Positions 46,082-57,545 of a stretch of 64,000 nucleotides of DNA are shown here, piece after piece. The notes beneath the pieces were generated by a model, which saw only the letters and a program-made list of their open reading frames with translations, ran no database searches and was not told the origin of the DNA. This stretch comes from Shinisaurus crocodilurus (lineage: Eukaryota; Chordata; Lepidosauria; Squamata; Shinisauridae), in assembly GCA_021292165.1 (NCBI GenBank), contig CM037876.1:112783379-112847378 (forward strand), read 5' to 3'. Position numbers and translations under genes: made by a program. The first letter of the stretch is position 1. Each line of letters begins with the position of its first letter.

Positions 46082-47834
46082 CAGCAGGTGATGGCAACCT
46101 GATTGGCTTAATGTCTTTTCAGGTGGAGTTGGAGTAAATAGACCACCATCTCTTTCATCTTACCAGTGCCCCCTGTAGTTAAGGAGAGGAGTAAGTGCTC
46201 TTCAATGGACCATAGAACACTTTACGTTCAGGAGGTGGTTCTTTACTAAGTATGAGGTGATGCAATTCATTTAATTTAATTCCAGTGATGAACTCTTGTA
46301 CTAAGCCCAGTGAACTATCTCAACTTCATAAATGCATTCCGAATGTATGTTGTGGTGCAACATACTTGCTGCTTCTATAGCTTTTCAAGGATCAACATCA
46401 CCCTTCAAAGGGCAGGACATCCAAGCAAATCTTATATGCACATATTGAGTGATAAATAGATCATTTACTTAAGAAAGAGGGAGGGGACAGACCATTGGAA
46501 AGGCACTCTTCACATTTATTGTTTCAAAAATTTGGGCAATTCTATGCCAATGCGTTATTATCCGTAGTAGCTGTTTATGCTTATGTGTCAGGCTCTTGAC
46601 ATGGTGGAGAATATCATAGCCCAGGATAATATTTGGCTTTTAACTTTGGCAGTTAAAGGCCCAGCCTTCTAGATCGGCAAAGGCAACATGGGTTAAGACA
46701 TGAACTAGGCTTCTCCATGCCAGAAGGAATACAAGTGCCCCCTTTCACAGTCTTAATGAAATCATTAATTCTGTCAGCAACTCAAGCGATAGATCTCCAA
46801 ACACTTCACACTGCTGAAGCAACAGAGCAGTCCTGGGTACCTTGGAACTTCCAGAGAAGGGTCTTCTTACACAGACATGTCCTAACCACAAATAATTGTA
46901 CAGTTCCATAGATTTCTAGTTCAACCGTTTTTTTACTTTGCCTTTTCATAAAAGAATTCAGCCGGTGTTTCAACCAAGAAAGTTGACTGGCTTATTGCAT
47001 CCTGTAATGGTGCCATGATGCAATCGAGGCTAACTTCTTGGATCCGAAAATATACCACACAACACATTAATAAGACTACTCCTTCAATAGCCTGCTTTCA
47101 TTTTAGTTAAAATTTACTCTGAGTTCCTTTCCAACATTTAAAGGTAGTTCTTAGCACCTTCCAGCACCATTTTTCTTGATATAAACATTCACACATGTTT
47201 ACCTTCTTGGAGCCTTTGCTAAAAAAAGATTGGCCTCTATATGTAAGGGGGCGGGAATCATGGAAGGAATGTTTCCAGCTTGTGTGGAGAAAAACCACCA
47301 GCTGTATCTTCAGTGATAATGAAAAATGGAGAGAAGTTAAATATGCAAAGCTGCACTAACCTATACTTTAAAAAAAAAAAAAGTCATTAATTTACTGCAG
47401 GAATATGAATTGCGTGACCTTAGATGACACGTTATTTCAGAAGTCTCTAACACATTATTCTTTTTCCACTGCACAACTTGTTGCCACCTCCCTTTGTCAT
47501 ATCAGTGCAAGGCACAGCCAAAGTATTTCTGATGACATGAAATGAAAAGAAACTGGGTGGCAACAGGGTGGACCAGATGTTTTAAAATAATGACTGAATT
47601 AAGTTAAAGCATATGGCAAATTCATAAATTACAGGCACAGCATGACATTTCATCAGAAGCACAGATAGTATGACGTAAGTGCTGCAGAACATCAGACTAT
47701 CAAGGATGTCATCTTTGTTGTTTTATGACTGCTAGTTTGATTAGAATGTCTATATCCTGTGCTACTTTTCATATGATTACAATGGTGTCAGAAGCAGGAA
47801 AGCCTGGCAAAGTCCCAACCTCTGTCTCTGCCTA
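46082..47834. other. No gene recognised
   Basis: Mostly unique-looking DNA. No frame with recognisable domains. Confidence 0.4.
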
Positions 47835-48520
47835 TAGTGCAAGTCCTTCATGGGCTTCCAATAACCTTTCGCCTGGATTACTGCGATGCATTATATGTGG
47901 GGCTGTTTTTGAAAATGGTCCAGAAACTCCAGCTGGTCCAAAACAGGGCAGCAAGATTGCTAACGGGGACTGGCCAATGTGAGCATATTAGGCCAGTGCT
48001 TTACCATGTGCACTGGCTGCCAGTCCATGTCTGGGCCCGATTCAAGGTGCCGGTATTAACTTACAAAGCCCTAAATGGCTCGGGGCCAGGTTACCTGAAG
48101 GATCCTCTCCTCCCATATATACCTGCCTGGACCCTAAGGTCATCCTCAGCAGTCCACCTCCAGGAGCCCCTGCCAAAAGGCATGAGGTGGTGGCTACTAG
48201 GAGGAGAGTGTTTTCTGCTGTGGCACCCCAGTTGTGGAATGAAGTTCCCAGAGAGGCTCGCCTGGTGCCTATGTTGTGCGATTATTTTCCAAGGAATTTT
48301 AGTCTTTTAGTCTCTGTTTTAAATCCTTTACTGTATTTTAAATCTCTGTTCTGCTGCTAGGTTTTATTTTGACTTTTACTCCTATTTTATACTGTAATTT
48401 TAAATTTTTAAATTTTTATATTGTATTTCACGTTGTATTTTGTGGTTTTAATTGTGTGAACCACCCAGAGAGTGTTGGCTATTGGGCGGTATAGAAATGT
48501 AATAAATAAACAAACAAAGT
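47835..48520 (+). mobile_element. L2-type LINE 3' end
   Basis: An open frame at 47837-48310 reads RLDYCDALYVGLFLKMVQKLQ, LVQNRAARLL, HIRPVLYHVHWLPV and LTYKALNGSGPGYLKD, the C-terminal end of L2-group reverse transcriptase. It diverges from the 9617 and 33485 copies. The tail GAACCACCCAGAGAGTGTTGGCTATTGGGCGGTATAGAAATGTAATAAATAAACAAACAAA is the typical lizard L2 terminus. 5'-truncated. Confidence 0.85.
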
Positions 48521-48835
48521 CAGATTCCAAGTTCTGAGGACAGATGCCTCCTCTGAGTCATGTTCGCAGACATATTAAACAGTGTGGATGGATCATGGAA
48601 GCTACTTGAAGCTTTCCAAGGAAGAGCAGGACATTCATGTAATAAATAAGCAAATATAGCAGGCTAATTCAAAACACTGAAAGGTCCTGTGCCAGTTTTG
48701 AGACCAATAGTCTGAACACTGCTCCATTAAAACACACACACACTGTAAATTAAATTGTTTTGTCCTTCCCCCATGAGGCCTTGTAAAATGCAACATTTGC
48801 ACTCTTTGAGCACTGCAAAGACCCATATGGGTAGT
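48521..48835. other. No gene recognised
   Basis: A short (CA)n lies at about 48733-48742. No other feature seen. Confidence 0.4.
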
Positions 48836-48841
48836 CCCATG

Positions 48842-49272
48842 TGTGACGATTTTGGTTCTATTTAAAGGGGAATACCTACTGAGGTTTGTATATAGTGTGC
48901 CTGGGGTGTATGATTGACAGCTGGAGTGAATGGAATGTTCGGATGGAGCTTGCATGTGATTGGCTGAGGAAGGAGTGACTGGATTTTAAAAGAGAGTCAA
49001 AGGGGGGGGGAAGCGCATGGGGGTTGGACTTGGATGAAGGGAGGCAGGAGGCAGAGAGATGGGAAGGTTTGAGAAATTAGTCTGTTAGAAGAGTAGAAGT
49101 GCTATATCCAGAAACATATTTAATTACCTATATTTGCCTGAAACCCGTATTTGACCTGAATCCCTTATGTTTCCTGACCCTGATTTCCTACCTGTGTTCC
49201 CAAAATAAATCTTGTTCTTTTTCTGTGAAAACAGCCTGTTTTCCATTAATTATAGATAAGGCTTTGGTTAAC
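48842..49272 (+). repeat. Probable solo LTR with flanking duplication CCCATG
   Basis: It starts TGTGACGATTTTGG and ends TTTGGTTAAC, bracketed by CCCATG at 48836-48841 and 49273-49278 (the identity extends to CCCATGTG). AATAAA at 49204-49209 sits about 65 bp before the right end, as in an LTR with short U5. The right end is not CA, so the exact boundary or class (gypsy or ERV) is uncertain. Confidence 0.55.
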
Positions 49273-49278
49273 CCCATG

Positions 49279-49902
49279 TGCCTCGCAAGGGACACACGCT
49301 ACTTAGGGGTTTGGTTGCAGCATACCTGAAGGGAAAACCACACAATAGGTGGGATAAATAAGTGGGAAAGGACAGCATCTATTAAGTTTCCCGGGCTGGG
49401 TGGCACGAAAGTCCCGGCGGTGGTATCATCCCAATAGCAGTGTGGAGATAGGCACTGGCTATCTGGGAGGTGCACCTGGGTGACAGGGCAGATCCTGAGG
49501 GGAGACAGGTGTCCTCGGTCACTAGGTGAGGCGGCAATGCCCCACCTGGGTATAGGGTGAGGGGTGGTTGTTGTTGCACCATGCTCCTTCAGTTCCACCT
49601 TTTGACCATAAATATTCAGTGCCATCAGATGGGAAGGGGCCAATGATCCACTGGGATTCTTCCAGGTCCAGCACTGGATGTGCCATAGCTGACTAGCACT
49701 GAGAAAACACATAATACCATCCCTGCCCACAGATTTGGGCTCACCTATCTGGTTCTGGTATCATTTCAGTCCCTGGAAACAATGTTATGTGAACATGCAG
49801 CATCATAGTCTGGGACAATTCCAGCACAGTTCTGATATGTGACAATAGCCACAGCTCTCCAAGCTGTGCTAGCAGCTTGGAGAGGCTGTTACCATTAAAG
49901 AA
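49279..49902. other. No gene recognised
   Basis: A GC-richer stretch with stop-poor frames on the minus strand (49299-49730). No domain recognised. Confidence 0.4.
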
Positions 49903-50004
49903 GTTTATTTATTTATTTATTTATTATATTTATACCCCGCCTTTTTTCCTGCAAGGAACCCAAGGCGGCTTACATAATCCTCCTCCTCCTCTCCATTTTA
50001 TCAG
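49903..50004 (-). repeat. Sauria-type SINE, 5'-truncated copy with TSD
   Basis: Same 3' part as the full copy at 43552-43792 (TTTATTTATTT...TATACCCCGCCTTTTTTCCTGCAAGGAACCCAAGGCGG...CTCCATTTTATC). TTAAAGAA flanks it at 49895-49902 and 50005-50012, an 8-bp duplication showing LINE-driven insertion after 5' truncation. Confidence 0.85.
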
Positions 50005-50432
50005 TTAAAGAAAATAAAGAAGAAAATGGTTTAAAAGCCCACAGACTACCTTATATTACTCTAAATTTAATTTCTTATTGCTTCCAGAGAATAGCATCCA
50101 AACTTAAAACACTGGGTTTGTAACTTGGTGAGCAAACTACAAATTATGACGGGCTCAGTTTGCCCATCACTAACAATACACTTAGGTATTTACTTGAACT
50201 GCATTTTCCATTTGATTGCGGATTCATTCACCCCCTCTGGAGGGATCCTTTTGGAGCTCTTTGCAATCTCTTTTTGTTTTATCACCCTGAATAATTGGGT
50301 GTCACCTGCAAACTCGGCCACGTCACTGCTGAACCCTACTAATCCAGAACAGTTGTGAACAAGTTAAAAAGCACCAGTCCCAATACAGAGCCTCAGCTGA
50401 CTCCATGTCATACATGCTTACATTGTGAGAAT

Positions 50433-51249
50433 GCCCCCTCCCCCATATGTAGCATTCACTGTAGGAAAGGGGAGTGTCTTGCAGCAGCTGAGGGAGCTGA
50501 TCCTGTGTATTGTGGCCTCTCAGGAGGTTCTTTTCCTCATGACTGGAGGTCCTGGGCATCAGGAGACTGAAAGGGTGGGGAAATTTCCTGAGGGCCTGGA
50601 CTTTGGCTCTTTTTATGAGATTTTGTGGTGAGACCTCGGGCAAGGTTATAAAAGGCTTTGTTCCATGTTGCCCAGCTTCTTTGTTGGCCAGCAAGCTGCA
50701 CAACCCATCCTCCCACCCTTGATAACAGGTTTGAAATGGGCATCAGATGGTTGATTCTTTGAGAGCCAGGAAGGAATTTTTGTCATGCCTTCCTGATTGG
50801 TCAGGGGTAGGCAAGGTTTTTTCCCCCTTCCTTGGGCACAAACTGTCAGTTGCTGTTGTTATGCTGTTAGTTAGACTTCACGTAGCATCATTGCTTTAAT
50901 AACGGTTGCAGCTTGGCAGATGGGACAATAAGGAAGGGAGATGTATGGCCCATAAGTGGACATTATGCTCCACTTTGGTGCAGAGACAAATGAGGTGATT
51001 AGGAGATCTCTGTCCTCAGGAAGAAGAAACTGGGCAGTTGCTGAAATGAGGCTCAAGGCTTTACTACAGGCCCAAGCATGAGCACGACAACCAAGGGGCA
51101 ATTGTGGCCTCCTGGCCAGACAAGCCAAATCCTGTGGAATCCCTCACTCTAAGTTTAGCAGATTCAAGTTAATCTTCCTGTAATTGTATATAATAAAGTT
51201 AGTGACAGCACTCCTTCCAGTACTGGTGTCTGCCTCTTTACTGCTGCTG
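50433..51249 (+). repeat. Unclassified insertion in CR1, possible LTR
   Basis: About 817 bp interrupt the CR1 between GTGAGAA and ACTGTCC. It could start TG (TGCCCCC) and end CA (CTGCTGCA), with TATAAAAGG at 50647-50655 and AATAAA near 51192-51197. No matching flank duplication can be found, and the TATA to AATAAA distance is long for an LTR, so the class is open. Confidence 0.4.
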
Positions 51250-51290
51250 CAACTGTCCATTTATGCCTACTTTCTGCTTCTAGTTCTTTA

Positions 51291-51732
51291 TGTTAGGTAT
51301 ATGGGTAACCTTGCATGCATAGGGTCACTAGGGGAGGAAACGGTTAATGGGAACTAACCTGCCCAACCACACTCACTTCCTCCCACACCTGGGAATCTTC
51401 TTTAGAGGAAGTTTCTCTCTTTCCTCTGGACCTCAACAAAGCAACATGTGCGTGGCTGGCTCTCTTCCAGCCATGCTGATTTCCAACAGACTCTAACTAA
51501 TTTGAAGTTGTGCCTGCATGGACTAGCACACATGTAAGGATACCAGATGTTGTGAGTACAATAAACCTGATGTTTTGTTTGATATAACAGTCTGGATTGT
51601 TTTAATTCTAAAAAACAATTTTTTTTTAGGTCAGACCACGTGGCGAGCAGCCTTGCAGTCTTTTCAGTAAGTTAGTGGGAAAAGCTCCCGCATACCTGTG
51701 CTACTATATACCAAATTCCCTTTTCCCCAACA
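51291..51732 (+). repeat. Solo LTR with TSD CTTTA inside CR1
   Basis: A 442-bp segment starts TGTTAGG and ends CCCCAACA (TGTT/AACA inverted ends). CTTTA flanks it at 51286-51290 and 51733-51737, and the CR1 text continues across it. AATAAA lies at 51560-51565. A 5-bp duplication fits gypsy-type or ERV integration. Confidence 0.85.
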
Positions 51733-51893
51733 CTTTAACCAGTTACTTATCCGTAAGAGGACCTCTTATCCCTTGACTGCTAAGTTTGCTCAGGACTCTT
51801 TAGTGAGGGACTTTGTCAAAAGCTTTTTGAAAATCCAAGTACAGAAAGTCTGCCAGGCCAACCTTTTCCACATGCCTGTAGACCAGTGTTCTC

Positions 51894-51933
51894 CAACCTT
51901 GGGTCCCCAGATGTTTTTGGCCTAAAAACACTG
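51894..51933. mobile_element. Internally deleted hAT-like MITE, copy 4
   Basis: CAGTGTTCTCCAACCTTGGGTCCCCAGATGTTTTTGGCCT is followed at once by AAAAACACTG, so only 40 bp remain between terminal CAGTGTT and AACACTG. It sits at the end of the old CR1. Confidence 0.65.
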
Positions 51934-54115
51934 ATATAAAGGAATAGAATCTCATGCTACAGGATGCAAAAACATGCCCCTCTCAAGATAAAGAAGTTGA
52001 CCGTCCATACTTACCTTCCCAGGAAGTAAATTCCACAAGTCATCTCCATCATTCCATGAAGATATATGTTTTAGACAAGAGAGTAACTTACAGGACAAGG
52101 GAAGAGAAATCCACAAGAGCATGCTACAGCGTAGATTACAATTTATATTGGCCACACTTTGAACTTTTGAAAGCCGTAGAACACTCTCAAAACAATATCT
52201 ATGCTTATAATGATGCCACACTGGCACACTAATTCACATGAAATTGAATAATGCAGCCTCTTTCTCTTTCTTCCTATCTATCTATCTGTCTGTAGCTAGA
52301 ACATAGTCACTAGTTTAAAAAAACCCCAAACCAAACCCTTTAGATTAAATTCTGTTATTAAAGTCATGCATTAGATACAATACGTTGTTGTTGTTGTTAT
52401 TATTATTATTATTATTAAATGGCAACATAAGCACCACTGTAGTAAAGCCAACCCTACTATTAGCTAAAAAAATCATCAGCATATACCTGCTAGTTTTATG
52501 CTCACAAGCCATGACTTGAGTTGCATTTTAAGCAGTCTGAGCATTTGGAAACAACAGCGATATCAAATATTTGTCCTTCACCTATTTTTATGATCATTTT
52601 TTTAATACTCTATTTTTCTCATACAAATTAAAGTAGTGAGCTGCAACATGGAGCAAGAATTAAACTCAGATAAACTAGGAACGGGAAGGTCTGCTTTAAA
52701 AGTCATCATGATTCTAATGTAGGAGGCCTTCTTCCAAATATCTTCTTGCAATGAGTTCTAGACTGTCTGTACAAGCGGAGGTCTGGTTGGCCCCCTGCCC
52801 AAAAGAACGGAAGGTACTGAGCAAGGGGGAAGGAGGGCAAGAAGGAGGAGAAACGACAATGAGCAGCGGGAATATCTCTGGCTAGCTCATCCCCTTCCTC
52901 CCCTTCCACACCTCACTCATCAGCCATCTATCAGTAACTGGAATCCAGCCCTGCCTACACAGAGCAAACACGCCCTGCCCTCCATGCAGAGACTAATATG
53001 GCTACTCTTAGGGTGGTTGCAGATGAGGCTTTTATCATGCAACTGCCCTACCTCATTCACAGAATTTTATGGGAAGTCGAGATGACCACTTCCACTTATA
53101 ACCTTCCTATGCTTTCCCACTGCTTCTTCTGTCCTTTTTCTTTCCACAAAAATCATTAAAGAGGAAAAGATGGAATAGCTTCACAATGTCTCTTGATTGG
53201 TAGTGCTCGGAGCTGTCCATCTGGAAGTACCCTCAAAAGTGAGCAACATGCACACTGGTCCAATATGTTCATTTTTAATTTTTAATTTTTAATTTTTGCA
53301 GTTTGCAAGCTTCCTACTTTGAAAATACATGGAAAGGTGATATTTAGATCTCAAGATTAATCAACTGTGAACCATGCCATACTTTTTTAATGTGCACCCA
53401 AGAAATGTTTTATGTTTGGATCTAAAATATAATGTTTTTAGCACAAAACACACACATTGTCCATATGTAACAATGTAATATGTGGCAATATACAGTTTTA
53501 GTTAATCTGGATTAAGGGCATCCTGGTATTAAATCTGTACTTGTATGGACCTGACTTGGCTGACAGAGACCAAAGGTTTTGCATAGCTTCTTCCTGCTCC
53601 CATCTACTGTTTCCTAACATTGGAATTTCAAAGAATAAACCAATTAACTTCCCACCTGGCTAACCATGATCTCATGCAAGTGTATTTCTTCCTGCTGGGG
53701 ATGACAACAAAGGGAAGGTTGAGTGAAGAAAGGAAAGGGAAAAGATAACAAGAGATGGATGTGGGCAATTGTTGTTTCGAGGAGATATTGGGTTTGAGGA
53801 GATATTTGAAGAAAGGTGAGGTGGTACAGAAGTTCTGGGCAGAAATTCCAGGCATAAGAATTGGCAAGGGAGAATGAGGAAAGTCTCTTAAGAGAGTTAG
53901 AGACTCTTGGATGGCCGATATTGGTAGAGCTGGATGAAGAAATGCTAATAGAAGGGATGTAACAAAAAATAAAGGCAAAAAAAGAGGGCCCTTGGCCCAC
54001 CACCCCATCTCCCTTCAGCAAAATTAGCTGCTTACCAGGGATGTATACTGATGGCACCATATATTAAACAACAACAACAACAACACCAATATAGAGGAAT
54101 AGATTTCATAGACGT
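51934..54115. other. No gene; simple repeats
   Basis: (CTAT)n lies at about 52275-52290, (TTG)n(TTA)n at 52385-52417, (TTTTTAA)n at 53270-53298 and (CAA)n at 54068-54085. The minus frames at 53628-54060 overlap each other in different phases and show no domain. Confidence 0.5.
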
Positions 54116-54930
54116 ATCATCTGGAGCGCTGGGCCGAAAACAACAGAATGAAATTTAATAGGGATAAATGCCAAGTGCTGCACCTAGGGAGAGGAAACCA
54201 ATGCAGAGTTACAGAATGGGGGACACTTGGCTCAACAGTACTACAAGCGAGAAGGATCTTGGAATTGTGGTAGATCACAAACTGAATATGAGCCAGCAAT
54301 GTGATGTGGCTGCAAAGAAGGCAAATGCTATTTTGGGCTGCATTAATAGAAGTATAGCTTCCAAATTGCGAGAAGTGATAATTCCCCTTTACTCGGCACT
54401 GGTTAGGCCTCATCTTGAGTACTGCGTCCAGTTCTGGGCACCACACTTTAAGAAGGACGTAAACAAACTGGAGAGGGTTCAGAGGAGGGCAACAAGGATG
54501 ATAAAGGGACTGGAAACAAGGCCCTATGAGGAGAGACTGAAAGAACTGGGCATGTTTAGCCTTCAGAAGAGGAGACTGAGGGGAGATATGATCGCACTCT
54601 TCCAGTACTTGAAGGGATGTCACACAGAGGAGGGCCAGGATCTCTTCTCGATCATCCCAGTTTGCAGGACATGGAATAATGGGCTCAAGTTACAGGAACC
54701 CAGATTCCACCTAAACATCAGAAAAAATTTCCTGACTGTCAGAGCAATAAGACAATGGAATCAACTACCTAGGGAAGTGGTGGGCTCTCCCAATCTGGAG
54801 GCATTCAAGGTGCAGCTGGACCGCCATCTGTCAGGGATGCTTTGACCTGGATTCCTGCATTGAGCAGGGGGTTGGACTCGATGGCCTTGTAGGCCCTTTC
54901 CAACTCTACTTTTCTATGATTCTATGATTA
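54116..54930 (+). mobile_element. CR1 LINE 3' end, young copy
   Basis: The frame at 54168-54845 is uninterrupted for 225 codons through the CR1 ORF2 C-terminus ([72 protein letters not shown]). It ends TTTTCTATGATTCTATGATT, two CR1 tail repeats. It is very similar to 41515-42316, but without its frameshifts. The 5' end starts abruptly at CTGGAGCGCTGGG near 54120, which is 5' truncation. Confidence 0.92.
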
Positions 54931-54990
54931 TAGAGTTGGAAGGGGCCTACAAGGCCACTGAGTCCAACTCCCTGCTTAATGCAGGAAACT
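54928..54990 (-). repeat. CR1 3' end fragment, opposite orientation
   Basis: ATAGAGTTGGAAGGGGCCTACAAGGCCACTGAGTCCAACTCCCTGCTTAATGCAGGAA is the reverse complement of the CR1 terminus that precedes it, so two CR1 3' ends meet tail to tail around the ATTCTATG repeats. Confidence 0.8.
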
Positions 54991-55967
54991 AGAGGAGGGG
55001 TCTCCCATCCAAGTAATAACCAGGCCTGACCGAATGGGAATGACTCTTTTAGACCACATGCTTGTTTTCCTCCCAAATGCATATAGCTGAGGATATTGAA
55101 GCGCCTTTCCGCTTTGACACTCCCAAGGGTCTTTGTGTCTCAATGGTCACCCTCATGATGGTGCTAACAGAAAAGACATCTTGTGAAAAGGAGGGGGGGC
55201 TGCCTGCAACTTACCCTGACAGGAGAGAAACTTCTGTCAAGTAGTCCTGGGCTGTAACCACCATGGACAGCTCACTGGGTTTCACCAGCCAGCCCAAGGC
55301 ATTCATAAGCTCCACTGGAGCTGCCACCACAACCTGGTTTTATTATTATTTTTTATCCCTCTGGAGTTGTGCCATGCTCCGCAGTCTACACACCAGAATC
55401 AAATGCCAACAGTGTTCACCATGGAGCTATATATAGAAGGAACAGGCTTTATGAATTAAATAACTGAATTCTTGCCCTCCTCAAAATTGAAAGTCAATCT
55501 ACCAGTAGACACACACAGAGTCTAAGATTCTAAGAACCAGACAGCAGGTTTGGCAAAACAGACTTCACTTACTATTATTTTTTAACCTAAATGTGTATAG
55601 GTATCCAGCAAGAAATGTATGTTCTATGAAACTGTTACAACAACTAATAAAGTGGAAGCAGCTCCTACAAGTAAAGCCCCCCTGTTCAACCAAGTAGTTT
55701 CTCATTTAGTAACAGGCTAGTAGTTTATCAGGAAGTGTCTGAGTACTGCAACGGGAGGATGGGGGGTTGCTGCTCCTGATTACAGGAATACAGGAAACAA
55801 GAGACTGATTTTACCAGACATCTATGTGGGAGGGCCACTTCCTCGCAGGCATACAATAGATCATCACGAACTTTTGCAATCGTTGAGTGAATTGCACAAG
55901 TGAAGCTGTATACATAAAAAACATTTTTATGTGACTTGTAAGACACTTTGCCTGCTGAACAGTGTTG

Positions 55968-56002
<35 letters not shown>

Positions 56003-57030
56003 ATACACACACACATGAGTTTAAATATTACCGACATGGGGTTCAACAGTTGTACGCTTTTTGTATGCTTCCTGTCTGGGATTAAGTTCTGCAAACTTGA
56101 GCGCAGTGAGACTTGCCTCTGAGTAAACAGGATTGGGTGATAAAGCTGCTTAGGTGTTCCAGGAGTCAAATGTACCACTTTGTCTCTTAACACATTTGAA
56201 AGGGGAAGAAGGAGATATGAAGGGGGCTGGAAGGCACCCTGGGTACGTATCATCCACACATGCATAGGTGGGACGGGGATGGGGAACGTGGGAATTAAAG
56301 CACTGCTAGCCAGGCGGAAAACGCGTCTCCCAGAAGTCTGAAAGGGAAAGACGGGTGAATCAAGAATGCCTTGGGTTATCACTGTAGGGTTTTCTTGAAC
56401 CAAAGTGATCCCCAATCCACCAGCTAGTTTGCTAATGGAAACCCTTCAGGATGATTTGCCAAGCCCACTTAAGAACGTGTTAGAATATTTTTCATACACA
56501 TATGATCCTCAGCCCCATTTTACGCAGAGAAAACTTCAATGAATTATTTCATGGAGAATTTCTCAACTTCATTAGCCCAATATCTGAGATTGGCTCTCTA
56601 GGATGCCAAGAATTTTTAAAAAAAAAAATGCTCGGAAGTGAAGGATAGAAAAACTCAGGAGTGAAATCAGATAAGAGCATTCTTAAGGTCTGAAATCATG
56701 CACAAGCATGCAGAGAAAAGTATTTTGCTCAGGGAATCACCTCTAGAAAACGCGGGCAGGCAAAATAAAATCAGGGGCTTATTTTGAAGAGAGGTGGAGA
56801 AACCTTCTCAGCTCCGTTGCCCCGAAGCTTCACACACCCCTTTGTGGGGGGTGCTGCTTAAGAGAAGAAGGAGCAAGAAGGCAGGACTTCCGAAGGGGGT
56901 AGAATGACGAGGCTGGAAGAACGAGCCTGGAATGAAGCGGCTCACGGCTCAGGCATTCCGGTCGGTGTTGCACATCAGCCAATGACGCCCAGAGAGCAAC
57001 TCCCTCTCACCTCTATTTGCTAGAGGCAAG
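54991..57030. other. PTHLH upstream flank; no transposon recognised except simple repeats
   Basis: (AG)n lies at 55970-55999, followed by a short (CA)n. From about 56700 the sequence becomes CpG-richer. No coding exon identified. Confidence 0.5.
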
Positions 57031-57059
57031 GCTGGGACGCGACGGTCGCCATCCAACCA

Positions 57060-57258
57060 GCTCCAGACTCTCGGGCACGTCCCGAGATCCATCGTGGACG
57101 TCACGTGATCTCAAGGCCCATTCAAGGAAGGCTGGGTCTGTGTGACATCGCAACGGGCTGGCGTGTGACTTCACACTCTCAGGGCAAACAAAAAGAGGGG
57201 GTCTCCCACCACACCCCCAGTTCCCGTATATATTAAGAGAATCCCTCTCTGTTCCTTC
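57060..57258 (+). promoter_or_regulatory. PTHLH: TATA-type PTHLH upstream promoter candidate (P1-like)
   Basis: TATATATTAAG at 57227-57237 is a TATA box predicting a start near 57258-57265. Upstream, GACGTCACGTGA at 57097-57108 combines a CRE-like GACGTCAC with the E-box TCACGTGA. A C-rich CACACCCCCAG at about 57210 could bind Sp/KLF factors. Mammalian PTHLH uses three promoters, two with TATA boxes and one GC-rich. The position about 3.4 kb before the first coding exon fits the most distal of these. The assignment is by position and motif only. Confidence 0.55.
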
Positions 57259-57545
57259 AGTGATTCAGAGTCAGAGAAAAGGAAGCACCTGCTTTTATTT
57301 ATTTTATTTTATAGATACTGTTCATTTACCCCACGCAGAATAAAAACTCCTAGGGTTGGATTACTGGATCGGTGTGGGGAGATCTCCTACTGTGACTGGC
57401 TTAGTTTCGAGGGAGGGAAGGAAGGAGGGAGGGAGAGAGAGAGAGAGAGAAGACAACATAAATTTTGGAAGCGACTGCTGAGAACTTGCCTTGGCCAGGC
57501 AGATCTCTGAGAAGGCACAGAAGAGGAATAGCACTCAAGGAAAAG
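57258..57545 (+). other. PTHLH: Candidate PTHLH non-coding first exon
   Basis: From the predicted start, the sequence runs to CAAGGAAAAG|GTGAAGT, a good splice donor (GT at 57546-57547). It would splice to the acceptor at 60705. It contains a (GA)n stretch at about 57417-57450 and no useful ATG frame, as expected of a 5' UTR exon. Inferred; no transcript evidence. Confidence 0.4.

Larger units (their letters stand above)
50160..51893 (-). mobile_element. Old CR1 LINE fragment split by two insertions
   Basis: Three pieces read consecutively as one CR1 3' region on the minus strand: about 50160-50432 (GGAGCTCTTTGCAATCTC..., GTGTCACCTGCAAACTCGGCCAC..., AACAAGTTAAAAAGCACCAGTCCC), 51250-51290 (ACTGTCCATTTATGCCTAC) and 51733-51893 (CTTTAACCAGTTACTTATCCGTAAGAGGACC..., GACTTTGTCAAAAGCTTTTTG). 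The gaps are filled by LTR-like insertions. Confidence 0.75.

Noticed and set aside
54117..54623. 168-codon minus-strand frame
   Set aside because: Antisense of the CR1 ORF2 C-terminus; the plus strand carries the recognisable protein.
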